Source of the DNA: Hemerocallis citrina
Taxonomy: Eukaryota; Streptophyta; Magnoliopsida; Asparagales; Asphodelaceae
Assembly (NCBI GenBank): GCA_017893485.1
Contig: CM030365.1
Location: 27,116,289 to 27,180,288 of the forward strand
Direction of reading: 5' to 3'
DNA length: 64,000 nucleotides
Part shown: positions 1 to 11,780 of the stretch, one piece after another
How positions within the stretch are numbered: the first letter of the stretch is position 1
Layout: every line of letters begins with the position of its first letter
Notes under the pieces: generated by a model
Told to the model about the DNA's origin: nothing
The model's input: only the letters and a program-made list of their open reading frames with translations
The model's database searches: none
Translations under genes and position numbers: made by a program

Positions 1-184
1 AATAGTCGATCAATTAGAAATAGCAGAAAAAGTTAAAATATAATATCGTTCAAAATAAATATAATTGTCGATTAAAAAATAGAAGATCCAAAACGAATTT
101 AACACAAAATAAATTTGTAAATGATCGAAATACAAAATATATTCAGAAAATATTATTTACGGGAATGGGGGAACGGGGGTTACA
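1..184 (-). repeat. LTR terminus of an unidentified element, running off the left edge
   Basis: AT-rich sequence ends in gggaacgggggttaca-like bases, and read on the minus strand this begins TGTAACCCCCG, the usual 5' end of the Tekay-type LTRs in this window. Directly after 184 the reading frame is recognisable element A gag, so this looks like an LTR that landed in A's gag in minus orientation. The other end and the target duplication lie outside the window, so the call rests on one edge only. Confidence 0.45.
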
Positions 185-651
185 CCCGGATTGAGGTCAA
201 GGTTGGTCCTGCTAGGCATCTGCAGATTTGACAAACTAGTAAGGCGAGCTGCGGTAACGGGGAGGGACATGAATTAGAGTCAATCAACGCAAGGAAGAGC
301 TGAGATTTGGAACAGGGGAAAGAGATCCACCCCAGCATCCAAATTCAAAAAGCATGGCAAGAGCCAGAAAATTCAGAAAACCAGTGTTAAGGCGGGAAAA
401 TACAAGCCCGAAAGCTGCTTTCTCTGTGGAGAGCAAGGACACTATAAGAATCAGTGCCCCAGGAAGAAAGTACAGAGATGTTTCCAGTGCGGACTAGAAG
501 GGCACATCAGGCCAAATATTCCCCAAAATTCAAGGAGCAACATCAAGGCAGGGTCGAAAATAACCGACAAAGGGAAGAAGCCGATGCGTCAAGGAAGAGT
601 ATTCGCCTTGACCGAGAAGGATTGCAGAAGATGATGAAAGGGTATTCACGA
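185..651 (+). pseudogene. gag: Element A gag, C-terminal part with zinc knuckle
   Basis: Gag coats the retrotransposon RNA. The end of the capsid-like region reads ICRFDKLVRRAAVTGRDMN and runs into a stop. It is followed by a basic linker and a CCHC knuckle, CFLCGEQGHYKNQC (about 417-458), then a second, damaged one (CFQCGLEGHIRPN, last Cys not visible). A run ending GRVFALTEKDCRR matches the tail of B's gag (GRVFALTEEDADED). In-frame stops and a frame change near 470-640 make it non-functional. The N-terminal half is missing because of the insertion ending at 184. The 3' end lies at a candidate splice donor. Confidence 0.8.
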
Positions 652-736
652 GTATGTGAAGAAGTAATGTAATAAAGTTTTAAGTTGTATTTTAGGTTTT
701 TGTGGGAAGTTTGATGAAGGCTGAACTTTAGTAACA

Positions 737-737
<1 letters not shown>
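652..737 (+). other. Putative spliceosomal intron between gag and protease of element A
   Basis: An 86-base segment opens GTATGTGAAG and ends GTAACAG, at the same place as an 84-base GT-AG segment in B (36922-37005, opening GTAGGTGAAG) and a 160-base one in D (48551-48710). Removing it would join the gag tail to the protease lead-in. The sequence shows splice-like ends and positional conservation; splicing itself is inferred. Confidence 0.6.

Positions 738-738
<1 letters not shown>

Positions 739-809
<71 letters not shown>
739..809 (+). repeat. (TA)n microsatellite in element A
   Basis: About 70 bases of almost pure TA repeat with one TTT interruption near 778-780. It starts one base after the putative intron acceptor. 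The matching bases in B read gatggattaatataaatgg, so the array appears to have grown from the AT-rich first codons of the protease exon. Confidence 0.9.
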
Positions 810-810
<1 letters not shown>

Positions 811-812
<2 letters not shown>

Positions 813-1200
813 GAAATTTTGGCTACAGTCTTGTTCAATAGTGGATCAACTCATTCTTTTGTGTCAAAATATTTTTCAAGAAAATTAAGATGCACATAAG
901 AGGCAATTTTAGAAATAGTCTTAATGGTGGCTACACCATCAGGGAAAACCCTCACTACAAATCTATGCTATAAGGGATGTAAACTCCAGATTAATGGGGA
1001 AACCCTAAGTATCGATTTGTTAGAATTGGGTTTTACGGGAGCATATGTCATTATCGGTATGGATTGGATGTCGAAGCACATGGCAAGCATCGACTGTAAG
1101 GAGAAGGAGCTAGTCATCACAGCCGAAGGAATGGAACTGGTATTCCACGGGAAGATGAGGTCAAGAGCAATGATCGTTGCAACAACAAATGAAGTATGGG
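811..1200 (+). pseudogene. PR: Element A aspartic protease
   Basis: Retroviral-type protease that would cut the gag-pol polyprotein. The flap and active-site region reads ATVLFNSGSTHSFVSK; the family motif is D-S/T-G, and here the catalytic Asp is Asn. A stop follows at about 897. The rest is open from 924: [19 protein letters not shown], then [17 protein letters not shown], the usual C-terminal protease block of plant chromoviruses. The loss of the catalytic Asp is visible directly, since B and D keep DSG. Confidence 0.85.
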
Positions 1201-2080
1201 TACCAGAAGAGGTGAACAAGATACCAGTGGTGAGAGACTTTCCACTCGTATTCTTGGAAGAATTACCTGGACTTCCCCCACACCAAGATGTCGAGTTCAG
1301 TATCACAATTCAACCGGACAGCCCTCTTGTATTGAAAGCACCCTATAGAATGGAGTCAGTAGAGCAGAATGAAATTGAGAAGCAGATTGAGGAATTCTTG
1401 CAGAAAGGATTCATCATACCAAGTGCATCACCTTGGGGATCATCAGTATTGCTTGTTAAGAAGAAGGACGGATCAGCCAGGTTGTGTATCGATTATCGGG
1501 AATTGAATAAGGTCACTGTTCGAAACAAGCACCCGATTCCTAGGATCGATAATTTGTTCGATCAGCTTCAGGGAGCAGCAGTATTTTCAAAGATTGATCT
1601 ACGGTCCGGATAGCATCATGTGCGGGTCAAGGAGGAGGATGTACCCAAGACAACGTTTCGGACTCAGCATGGACCTATGAGTTCTTAGTGACGCCGTTCG
1701 GAGTGACTAATGCACCAACAATCTCTATGGACTTGATTAACCGAATTCTACGTCCGTTTATTGACTCATTTATTGTTGTCTTTATCGACAACATTTTGGT
1801 ATACTCAGAGACAAAAGAGGAACATGCCGAACATCTGACAAAAATACTGAGCAAGCTAGAAGAGCATCAGTTGTACGCCAAATTATCCAAGTGCGAGATC
1901 CGGAAATCAGAAGTTGCATTTCTGGGCCGTATCCTCTCTAAGGAGGGAGTGGCTACGGATCCCCAGAAGATTGAAGCAGTCAAAGGATGACCACAACCGA
2001 AGACGGTGAAAGTGGTAAGGAGTTTTCTGGGCATGACTAGGTATTACCAGAAGTTTATCTAGAATTATCTGCGGATAGTT
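1201..2080 (+). pseudogene. RT: Element A reverse transcriptase
   Basis: RNA-dependent DNA polymerase domain. The open stretch 924-1613 covers the fingers ([30 protein letters not shown]) and ends at a TAG after [10 protein letters not shown] frameshift near 1675 leads into a second frame, 1688-1990, with the palm motif FIVVFIDNILVYSE. The family box is (Y/F)xDD; here the second Asp is Asn. [24 protein letters not shown] follows and ends in a stop at 1988-1990. At least two stops and one frameshift plus the box change make it inactive. Confidence 0.9.
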
Positions 2081-2680
2081 GTACCCGTTACTTCTTTGAC
2101 CAAGAAGAACCAAAGTTTCGACTGGATAGAGAAGTGTGAAGATAGTTTCCAGGAATTGAAGAACCGATTAATCTCTGCACCAATCTTGGTTTTACCTCCG
2201 GCGGATAAAACTATGTCATCTACAGTGATGCATCATATTTGGGGTTCAGATGTGTGCTTCTACAGGAAGGTAAGGTTATAGCTTTGGATCTAGACAACTC
2301 CGACCACATCAGAAGAACTACCTGACTCATGACTTGGAGCTTGCAGCCATAATCTTCGCCTTGAAATCATGGAGACATTACATCTACGGAGCAATGGTGG
2401 AGATATACACTGACCACAAGAGCTTAAAGTATATATACCAGTAGAAGGATCTAAATTTAAGGCAAAGGAGATGGTTGGAAGTCCTCGAGAATATCAGGCT
2501 AGAAATCTTATATCATCCAGGAAAGGCCAATGTGGTAGCAGACGCGCTCAGCAGGTTGAGAATTATAGGTGCACTTGTAGTGACCCGGAAGGATCTAGAT
2601 GATGAGATCCGACAAATAGGCATTGAAGTAGTTATTCAACACTTAAGTGCCGTATTGGCACAGTTGGTATTATAGCCATG
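2081..2680 (+). pseudogene. RH: Element A RT connection and RNase H
   Basis: RNase H would degrade RNA in the RNA-DNA hybrid. [27 protein letters not shown] is the tether between RT and RNase H. The following DAS-type motif is disrupted by frame changes at about 2205-2290. Fragments such as [14 protein letters not shown] and [11 protein letters not shown] can be traced across frames (2325-2445), with a TAG at 2443. It ends [18 protein letters not shown] (2508-2560), the conserved RNase H end before integrase. Confidence 0.85.
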
Positions 2681-3272
2681 CTTGAATGAGCAAGTGAAGA
2701 AGGCTCAGACTGAAGTCCCACAGATCGAAGCCATGAAGAAGCAAGTAAACGAAGGAAAACTGCCCGAATTTAGTATAAGAGAAGGTTCACTATGGTTTGG
2801 TAATAGACTGTGTATACTAGAGGAAAAGGAGTTGAGAGAGGACCTCATGAAGGAGGCTCACTCCACATTGCTTGCAATTCACCCTGGAAGCACCAAGATG
2901 TATCGAGATATAAAACAGTACTCTTGGTGGCCTGGGAATGAAGCGAGACATAGCATAATTTGCAGCCAAATGTCTGATGTGCAAACAAGTCAAGGCCGAG
3001 AATCAGAAACCGATAGGATTGCTACAGCCTTTACCCATTCCAGAGTGGAAATGGGAGAACATCAGCATGGACTTTATTACTGGATTACCTAGGAGCCTTA
3101 AAGGAAATGACTCAATATGGGTGATTTTGGACCGATAACAAAAGCGGCACATTTTCTTCCAGTGAAGACAACCTGGTCAGTGGAAAAGCTTGCCGAAATC
3201 TACATCGAAAACATAGTAAAGCTACATGGAGTGCTAGTGTCGATTGTATCCGATAGAGATGCAATATTTACA
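2681..3272 (+). pseudogene. INT: Element A integrase, N-terminal zinc finger and first core half
   Basis: Integrase inserts the cDNA. LPEFSIREGSLWFGNRLCI and [28 protein letters not shown] match the region leading into the HHCC finger. A frameshift near 2935 scrambles the C-x2-C part, and a stop lies at 3090. From about 3117 the core resumes ([35 protein letters not shown]), including the second catalytic Asp in SDRD. It breaks at 3272, exactly at the solo LTR insertion, and continues at 6766. Confidence 0.9.
3268..3272. repeat. Target-site duplication TTACA, left copy
   Basis: TTACA directly precedes TGTCATGCCCCG at 3273 and recurs at 6766-6770 directly after GGGGTTACA. Integrase reading frame resumes after the second copy, which confirms a precise 5-bp duplication. 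Confidence 0.9.
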
Positions 3273-3904
3273 TGTCATGCCCCGCTTCCCAAAAATACGA
3301 AATACGAGCACGTAACAAAAGCCCAGCGAATGATTATTATCATCCTTAAGCTGTTTCAAGAAGTCTTTGCAACACATCACAAAATATATCAGAGTCGGAA
3401 GCGAAAGGTGGAACCAACATGCAATACAATTAGTTTCCCCCATGTGTTTGAAACAAATTTACCAACAGAAATTTACTGGAATCCAAATACAATATTCTCA
3501 AATAAATTTCAGAGTCTGGAGAAAAACAAATATCCTGGGTCACATCGCCCAAATACAAGTAATATCCAAATAAACCAAATACAATTGTTCATTGTTCAAG
3601 CACAACTAATAATAATAATAAAGCAGAAATATCCAACTCAATACATCCTTTCGCCATTACGAACTTGCATCTGAGCAACCTGATCTGCAATAAGTAAATT
3701 TGCAGGAAAAGAAAAAAAGAAGAAAACTAGTACCCGTCAATTGCAAGTCGCGGGTCAAAGAATGTAGGATACAAGCACATGGGGGAAACTAAACAGATCT
3801 AATCACTAGCAGAAATAAACCTAGCATGGTATGGCAGAATCATCTAGCATGGTATACTAACATGTGTCAAGTGTCAAGTGTTAGATAATAGATATGTCAG
3901 GTAA

Positions 3905-4020
3905 TCAGGTAACAGATTTCAGATAGTCAGGTATTCAGATTCAGATTTCCATATTACAAATTCAGATTCAGATTTCTGATTCAGATGCAGTTACAGATTC
4001 AGATTCAGATTCAGATTTAT
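3905..4020 (-). repeat. Imperfect cagatt/cagata-type short repeat in the solo LTR
   Basis: Repeated cagattcagattcag units with variants such as gattcagatg. The D 5' LTR has the matching sense-strand stretch, ctgtatctggtatctgaatctg, at about 46445-46540, so it is an old, variable LTR feature. Confidence 0.7.
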
Positions 4021-4154
4021 ATAAGTCCTATGTTATTACTATCTATGTAGCACTTCATGCGCCATACTTTTATCACATAGTTGGTACATTCAAAACAATT
4101 TTGTTTGTAGATTTCGTAGGGGATCATATAGGGCCGTGTACTCAGGATTCAGAC

Positions 4155-4345
4155 AGATAACAGACGATCATGTAAAATGATCTCAAACAGACGATCACGT
4201 AAGTGATCTCAAACAGACGATCATGTGAAATGATCTCAAACAGACGATCACGTAAGTGATCTCAAACAGACGATCATATAGAATGATCTCAAACAGACGA
4301 TCATATAAAATGATCTCAACAGACAATCATATAAAATGATCTCAA
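4155..4345 (-). repeat. Seven-copy hairpin minisatellite in the solo LTR
   Basis: Seven direct repeats of 26-27 bp, each aacagac followed by an inverted repeat: GATCAT-gtaaa-ATGATC (4166-4182), GATCAC-gtaa-GTGATC (4193-4208), GATCAT..ATGATC (4219-4235), GATCAC..GTGATC (4246-4261), then three GATCAT/AATCAT forms (4272-4288, 4299-4315, 4325-4341). When the sixth stem base changes T to C, its partner changes A to G, so pairing is kept. D's LTR has no comparable array at this place. Confidence 0.85.
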
Positions 4346-6765
4346 CAGATGGGAAACACGGACCCCCTTCTAAGTACACATTTCGATGCTTTCCCACAAC
4401 TAGATCCATCCCATAAACCCCGGCTTGGTTACTTTTATTTTGGTTATCAAACGAACATGAATGTGTGCGAAATAGTGTCCAACTAACATCATATAATCAG
4501 GTTTAGGTTCAGGAAATCACATCAGCATGTATAGGTAACATAGAGTCACATAAACGAGCACAAAGGTGTATGTTCATAATCAGGACAGAAAAACCAATCA
4601 GTACTAAAACAGATATTCAAAGAGCTACAGACATCCAAATTAGAATCCGCCAAAGGATTTGGAAACTGGACATCCACACGCATCCAACGAGTATAATTAA
4701 GTCATATACTAGTTCACAACATCTCAACTCAAAACTGATTTGAATACAGAATTTATGTTCTGCCAGAAAACAGGGGAACGACTTCAAAAACAAGAAAACA
4801 GCACGAAAACACATCAAATAATTCCACGAAAAATCTGGGGTAATCCCTATAGATATAGACTCAAAATAACAAGTTTCATAATATTCCAGTAAGTATAGAT
4901 AAGTCATCAAAAATAAGAAGTAACACAAAAACATGGTTTGACGAATGTGGAATTTCTCAACACTGCTGTACGAAAACAGGGATATCTCGCAAATAGTGAA
5001 TCGAAATTTAATTCTGCCAAAACGAAGTGAAAATAGATGAAATTTACTAACTTTCATATCTCACAAATAATTTCCATAAAACATAAGGAATTAGAGTGAA
5101 AACTGGGTTCTATACTGAACATCATGCAATTTACAACATAAGTAGATTTTAGAAAAGAATATGAAACACCACATAAAACTCATCTTTAAAATCCAACAGA
5201 AATCTGGGAAGTCCCTAGCATCATGAGGAAACACTGAGCCAAATATTATCCCTAGATATTATGTATAGCCTAGTTCTTGAAAATAAATTGTTAACAAAAT
5301 TGACTCAAAACTGAATCTGGAAACTACCGACACGTCTGTACCAAAACCAGGATAACTCAATCATACGAACTCCAAATCAAGTAAAACCAATGGGGTTTGA
5401 AAATAGACAAAATTATCTACAATTCACTTTTAATTTTGAAGTTGAGATTCGGACTGTAGAATGGGTGAAAACAGCAAACAACACAGAACAGACCGCAAAT
5501 ACAGAGTTCACACCTCTACTTAAAAACATCATAACTTCCACAATTTTGATCCAAACTGAACCAAACTTGAAACACAGCCTACCAATCATCTAAATATCAT
5601 ATTTAGGGATTCTAACATATCCAAACCTATTGTCTCTCACATGGGCAATCAATCAAACACATAGCATGCAATTATCACATACACGAACAAAAATCAAATT
5701 TTGGGCATAACCTATGTTATTATCCTATCAAACTTGGTGTCATAAGTCATCTATGGCCAATTAACACAATAGAGACAAAACCCATCAATAAAAATACAAT
5801 TTTTTGTTGTCTCCAGACCCAACTACACTATATGTGAACTTTTTGACTTGTATCAAACCAATGAAAATTATGTACAAGTTACTTGCCTTGTTATGGAGTG
5901 AATACGATGCAATTTGCCCTAGAAAAAAAACCCACTAGCGAAATCCCTTCCAACGCGATTCCAAGCGAACCCACGAACCAAAGACACCCTACGAACGAAC
6001 TCCTTGATGCAACGAACGAAGGGGTGAATACCCACTTCAAGGAACACAAAGAGGAGGGTTTTGTGATGAGTTTTTGCTGATGGTGGTGCTGGTTTTGGAC
6101 AGCCGGCCACACGGAAGAGGATGGGAGTTTGTAGGGTTTTGTATGGAGGTGTGGAGATCGAGGTGGTGAAGGATGGTGGTCGGATTGGAGGCTAGAGGGA
6201 GGCTCGGTGATGGGGAGGAATATACAGGCCGGAAGTAGAATCACAAGGGGGGCCGGGATTGATTCTCAAGGGGGAGCCGGGATTAATTAGGAGAGGGAGA
6301 GAGAAAAAGGATTAGGGTTAGGGTTAAGAGAATTAGGGTATTTATATAGGAGTTTAAATGTGGGTTATTGGGTTGTGGGTATGGGTATGTAGTAATAGGT
6401 ATACAAATGGGTAATGGGTATTGGGTAGATTTCAAATAGGGATACAATTTATAGTGAACTCTATTGCTCCTAAAAATCTCATTAGGGGTCAAAAATCATA
6501 GGTTTGGCAAATCACCACCAAAATACCATCACATCACCAAAAATATAAAATGAAGATAATGAGGCCAAAAATGAAGAAAAGAATCCAAAATGGAGAAACG
6601 AACCAAAATGACGAACAAACAACACAAGGAGCTCAAAATGAAAGAAAACGAATATATATTGAAAATAAATCCAATATACGGTTCCGAAAAATACAAGAGA
6701 TATAAAAATACACAAAAATAAAAAAATACACTCCAAAATACATGAAATGAAAAACAGGGGTTACA

Positions 6766-7157
6766 TTACATTTCGATTCTGGCAGAGTCTACAGTCAGCA
6801 TTGGGGACCAAAATAGATTTTAGCACATCCTTTCATCCATAGACTGATGGACAAACAGAGAGAGTCAATCATATTCTTGAAGACATGTTGAGGGCCTGCA
6901 TTATGGACTTCGAAGGTAATTGGGAGAAATACCTAGCTTTTGTAGAGTTTTCTTATAATAACATCTATCAGGCAAGCATTGGAATGGCTCCATATGAAGC
7001 ATTGTATGGCAGAAGAAGCAGAACACCCTGTGTGCTGGTACGAAGTAGGAGAGCGGCAGAAGTTTGGACCAGAGATCATACAGCAAACCACGGAGAAGAT
7101 TGAGCATATCCAGAAGAGACAGCAAGGAGCACAGAGCTGGAAGAAGAGCTATGCTGA
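6766..7157 (+). pseudogene. INT: Element A integrase, middle part
   Basis: Continues the core exactly where 3272 stopped: RFWQSLQSALGT, then a [23 protein letters not shown] block that holds the catalytic Glu, and [25 protein letters not shown]. One in-frame TAG lies at about 6840 and a frameshift at about 7015. The other frame then reads [24 protein letters not shown] and KKSYAD. It ends at 7157 on GCTGA, the target duplication of element B, and resumes at 39714. Confidence 0.9.
7153..7157. repeat. Target-site duplication GCTGA for element B, left copy
   Basis: GCTGA precedes TGTAATGCC at 7158; the right copy at 39709-39713 reads GCTAA, one substitution. The chromovirus integrase frame (…SYAD | NRQRKLEFEE…) resumes beyond it. 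Confidence 0.8.
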
Positions 7158-8889
7158 TGTAATGCCTCGAACTTCCTATATGGGGAATTCGAGACACGAA
7201 CCAAGACCGTTACATTCAATTAGTCACAATATACAGAAATTAGGAAAATTTTAAAACTTTTTACTCATACAATATTACAGGCCGAGTATTTCCATTTATT
7301 CAATATTACATCAGAGTATACATGAATGAAAATGATAAACATCAGGCTCTTTAATTGTAGACCATGCCTTAAATAGAGTCCTCCTGGTTTGATGATCTTG
7401 TACCCACAACCTAATAGAGTTGGGACGTCAGTACACATACTGGAGCTTAAAGGCTGATGACTAGTAGCGAATCTAAAAAACACACATAAAAAGCATGGTA
7501 AAATATGTCGGTGTGGTTTAAGTGTTCGTGAGTGCTATGACTAGAATCTAATGCAATGTCAACTAAGGTTAGGATGCTCCTATTCTAATGCAAGCGAGAA
7601 TCTGGAATTGTATGCATCCCATAACTACATACGTCCATATCAGTTCGTTCTCCATATTTAGGGATTTGTACCCACATTATGAATTCTATTTTTTTTTTGT
7701 ACACAACCTGCTCTCGACAATACAACGTGACTGATGAGGTTGCAGACGTGGTCAAGTCCCATCAATGCAGTATGCTCATGGTGTCTATGTTTGCCACTAC
7801 TACCCGTCCTATCGGACTTCACTCAAAAACTAGACGAACACAGGGTCTCGCAAGCACAGGATAGCACGAAGCCTACCTTATGGCACCCATAACTCATAGA
7901 CAGTGATCTATGGCCCGTTCGCTCTCCCTGGCATAGAACGTGACGGAATTTCCGGGGTCCGTCCCCTATTTCCGACATACCGTTCTTATCATGGTATTTC
8001 AGGAATTAATATTGTCAGATATGCAACCCATGCTCCCAACTCGTGAGAAGGCACTATTATACATCCCTTTGATGGAAAGGTACAACCCCATACACCTCCT
8101 AGTGTCAGCCTATAGGACGAGTTGGGTCATAAGGTATCACCCCTAATTCCAACTCCTCCCTTTTGGCAAAAATGGTTACGTAATGATCTTTACAAGTTAC
8201 TACCCTAACGATGTCACTAAACCTAAACAATCTTCCGAGATTTTAACTTAGAAATTCTTGAGTTTATCATGGTCCAACCCTACGGCCTATTGATCCAAGA
8301 CCTTAGTGACAGAATCTCCCTAACTCATCACTATCCCTAACTCGGATCTTGTCAATACCCTCAGCCCACGATCAACCCACACCGGTTAAGATCCGTCAGT
8401 GCCCACAGTGAGAGTTATCATAGCTTTCAAGGTGGTAAGATGCGAGTCTTGATGGTCAATGACCTCTAGGGTAACTACAAGACCCTAGACAAGCTTTTAT
8501 CAAGCTATCCTCATTAGTAACTTTCTCAATCCATTAATTACCCACACAATGAAGATGAAGAATGTTCTCATGATAGGGTCCAACTTCAATTAGAACCTCA
8601 CACGACTAGAATTCATGGGTTCCTTTTCCCTAAATTGAACTAGAACTACATGCACTAGATTCATGGGTTCTTTCTCAAGTTGAGCTAGAATAACCTAGAA
8701 TCTACGTGCACGGGTTCTCCATCAACTTAGCTAGAACCACCATGGAGCTAGTTTCATGGGTTTCTTTTTAAGAGTCGACTAGAATGACCATGGAGCATGG
8801 GTTCATTTCAATAGTTTAATTTCGTTAGCATGCTAGCTACATTCTTGGATTCCTTTTGAGAGTTTTAACTAAACCGTTATTACTCACAC

Positions 8890-10140
8890 TTAAGCATGGG
8901 TTCTTTGAATATTAGAACAACTACTCATCTTAAGCATGGGTTCTTTTCATAGAACGTTTAACTACAAAAAAACTTAAGCATGAGTTTCTACATATAACAC
9001 AAGCATGATTGTTCACTACAACTCAACCATGATTCCTTTACTACAACAACTTAAGCATGATGGGTTCCTTCACTACAACTCAAGCATGAGGGATTCTTTA
9101 CTAGAACTTTTAGCAACTCAAGCATGATTGTTTTACTAGAATGTCACACAAGCATGAATGGGTTCATTTTAACATAGAACAACGAAACTCAAGCATGATG
9201 TTCTACTACAACTCAAGCATGATGGGTTCTTTACTAAGAATAATTAGCAACTCAAGCATGATATCCTACTACAAGTGAATCATGATGGGTTACTAGATTG
9301 TCACACAAGCATGAATGGGTTCATTTTAACATAACTCAAGAATGATGGGTTCTCATTACAACTCAAGCATGATGGGTTCTTTACTAAGAAAAATTAGCAA
9401 CTCAAGCATGATGTCCTACTACCACTTAAGCATGATGGGTTACTAGAATGTCACACAAGCATGAATGGGTTCATTTTAACATAACTCAAGCATGATGGGT
9501 TCTCATTACAACTCAAGCATGATGGGTTCTTTACTAAGAACAATTAGCAACTCATGCATGATATCCTACTACAACTCGAGCATGATGGGTTACTAGAATG
9601 TCACACAAGCATGAATGGGTTCATTTTAACATAACTCAAGCATGATGGGTTCTTTACTAAGGACAATGATATCCTACTACAACTCAAGCATGATGGGTTC
9701 CTAGAATATCACACAACCATGAATTGGTTCATTTTAACATAACTCAAGCATGATAGGTTCTTTACTAAGTACAATTAGCAACTCAAGCCTGATGTCCTGC
9801 TACAACTACAGCATGATGGGTTACTAGAATGTCACACAAGCATTGATGGGTTCATTTTAGCATAACTCAAGCATGATGGGTTCTCATTACAACTCAAGCG
9901 TGATGGGTTATTTACTAAGAACAATTAGCAAATCATGCATGATATCCTACTACAACTCAAGCATGATGGGTTACTAAAATGTCACACAAGCATGAATGGG
10001 TTCATTTTAACATAACTCAAGCATGATGGGTTCTCATTACAACTCAAGCATGATGGGTTACTAGAATGTCACAGAAGCATGAATGGGTTCATGGTTTCAC
10101 TAGCATGAATGGGTTCACGGTTTCACAAGCATGAATGGGT
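8890..10140 (-). repeat. CATGCTTGAGTT-type minisatellite in element B LTR
   Basis: Dozens of short units built on actcaagcatgatgggtt (plus strand), arranged into a higher-order unit near 150 bp. The marker gtcacacaagcatgaatggg recurs at about 9142, 9300, 9450, 9600, 9831 and 9979. Units carry varying tails (tctttactaagaacaattagc, tcattacaactc). It is LTR sequence, not a CRISPR: spacing is irregular and spacers are themselves repeated. Confidence 0.85.
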
Positions 10141-11108
10141 TTTCTTTTTGACATCGGACAACAAACTTAACCATGGGCCTCTAGAAACCTACAATAGTTT
10201 AGAACATGCTACTATGACATATCTAAATTATTACAAGATTATTAGTTTAGGAAATTACAAGTCCTATATATTACAAAAGATTTAGTTTTACCCAATTTAC
10301 ATGTTCCTACATAAACAATAATCAAGTTTATTGAGTCTACAAATAAACTTACTTTTTTCAACCTACAATTCCTACATCAAGAAAACTTACTTTTTATGAA
10401 CAAAAAGTTAGTAAAGACATGATCTTTAATAAAGTAGGAAACCACATACAACAAAAGACTTTTCTTTTAATTAGCATGTTAAGTTCTACAACCCCCAAAA
10501 TGGGTATGTAACCATTATCACTTTAATAACTTTATATGCTCATAGTATTTAGTCCAAGTTGTTAATTTGTGTCAACAAAATAACCAAAATAACAACCATA
10601 AACATAACAAGTTCAAAGGTCCCATCTTAATGAGTTTTTTGTGAGTTCCATCCTTTCAACTTTCCTTATAAGCCATCCCTTTGATTTTTCCAACCATTCG
10701 TATGCATACTTTAAAGTCCAAGTAGTAAAAGTTAACCATAACAACACTCATAATTAAAGCAAGGTTAGATCCAATCTTTATGTGTTTTTCTTATTAAGTT
10801 CCACCATTCAACTTCTCATGGGATCCTTTTTGATCCATATCACTACTTATATGCTCATGATTTAGTCCAAGTTGTTTTAATCAACATAAAACATACATAC
10901 ACATATATAACCATAAGTAGAGAACAAATTTAAAAAAAACCAACATATAAGTAGAGAAACCCCCACGTTGTATTTTTCAAGTAGGAAGGACTAGCTTAGC
11001 ACCTTCTCCTTTCTCCTAGTTTTTTGAAAACTCCAAACCTATAAGAGAACTCTAGGGTTTTCTTCCCTTTCTTTTTCCTCTAAATTTTTGGCAAATGAAG
11101 CAAGGGGT

Positions 11109-11124
11109 GGGGGGGGGGGGGGGG
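11109..11124. repeat. G16 homopolymer tract in element B LTR
   Basis: Sixteen consecutive G, preceded by ggggt. On B's sense strand this is a C-run within the promoter-proximal part of the LTR. It could form a G-quadruplex on the other strand. Length may be unreliable in an assembly. Confidence 0.8.
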
Positions 11125-11780
11125 TATTTTCAAGATGGAGGACAAGGTTGTAGGTGCAAATACACCATGGAAATTTTGCAAAATCCCCCTTGGGACAAGG
11201 GGTGGCCGGTCAACCTTGATAAGGTAGACGGGGAGAGGTGGAGGGTGAGGTCGCATGGAGACTTGTAGTAGAAGTTACCTCCTTGATCTTTTATGTAACC
11301 CTAATTAATCCCAACCCTAGGTTTAATCTTTCAATTACAGCCTATCCATCAAATTTTTGATTAATTGTAATATCCCGGATGGATATTACATTGTATAAAT
11401 TTATTTTATTATTATTTTTAAAATTAAATTATTTTTATACGAATTATGCGAAGATTTTTCGGTATACGCATATATACATGCATATATGTATTGTGTCAAG
11501 TAGTACATTATACAATCGTGTGCAATGTATTTTGGATAAAATACTTCTCTTGTCAAGAAAAACCTAATTATATAGTTAGGCCTTGTTGGAGAATTAAATA
11601 TAGGATTAAGGTGTATGCATAAGAGAATTAGGAGATTTCTTCTAGAAGTATGCACCATACCTCCACCTCACCTCACACCCATACCTCCACCTCATCACAA
11701 GCATGGCCGGCCCCATTTTTAGGGAGGGGTTTTGTGCATTTTTGGGTGCACTTTTGCACTCTCCACCCTCTCTCCAACCC

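Larger units (their letters stand above)
3273..6765 (-). repeat. Solo LTR (D-family) inserted in element A integrase
   Basis: A 3493-bp LTR with TGTCATGCCCCG... at its left edge and ...GGGGTTACA at its right edge, flanked by TTACA on both sides and with no internal domain. In minus orientation it starts TGTAACCCCTG and matches the 5' LTR of element D (43777-47173) along most of its length, including the TTTTGGGAAGCGGGGC end. A TATATAAA box lies on the minus strand at about 6341-6348. A solo LTR forms by recombination between the two LTRs of a full element. The minus-strand open frames inside (such as 4617-5057) resemble no protein I know. Confidence 0.9.
7158..11365 (-). repeat. Element B 3' LTR, distal part (includes left TSD of element C)
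   Basis: Starts TGTAATGCCTCGAACTTCC and matches the B 5' LTR copy starting at 39039 (TGTAACGCCCCGAACTTCC) for about 225 bp, up to tagagtcctc. Beyond that the 5' copy is deleted. With the other part at 33199-33581 the LTR totals about 4.6 kb. It contains the ATGTAGT-ATGGGATGCAT box (minus strand, about 7609-7633), a large CATGCTT minisatellite and a G-run. TTAAT at 11361-11365 is the left target duplication of C. Confidence 0.9.

Noticed and set aside
4617..5057. 146-codon minus-strand frame within the solo LTR
   Set aside because: It lies in LTR DNA, its aromatic-rich composition follows from AT-rich sequence, and D's LTR does not keep it open.
6300..6330. Telomere-like ggattagggttagggtt
   Set aside because: Only two or three units inside the solo LTR leader; D's LTR has the same aaccctaaaa-type bases. 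Plant telomeres are TTTAGGG arrays.
8890..10140. CRISPR-like look of repeated catgatgggtt units
   Set aside because: Plant nuclear LTR; repeat lengths vary, spacers are repeated too, and the array is part of the B LTR.
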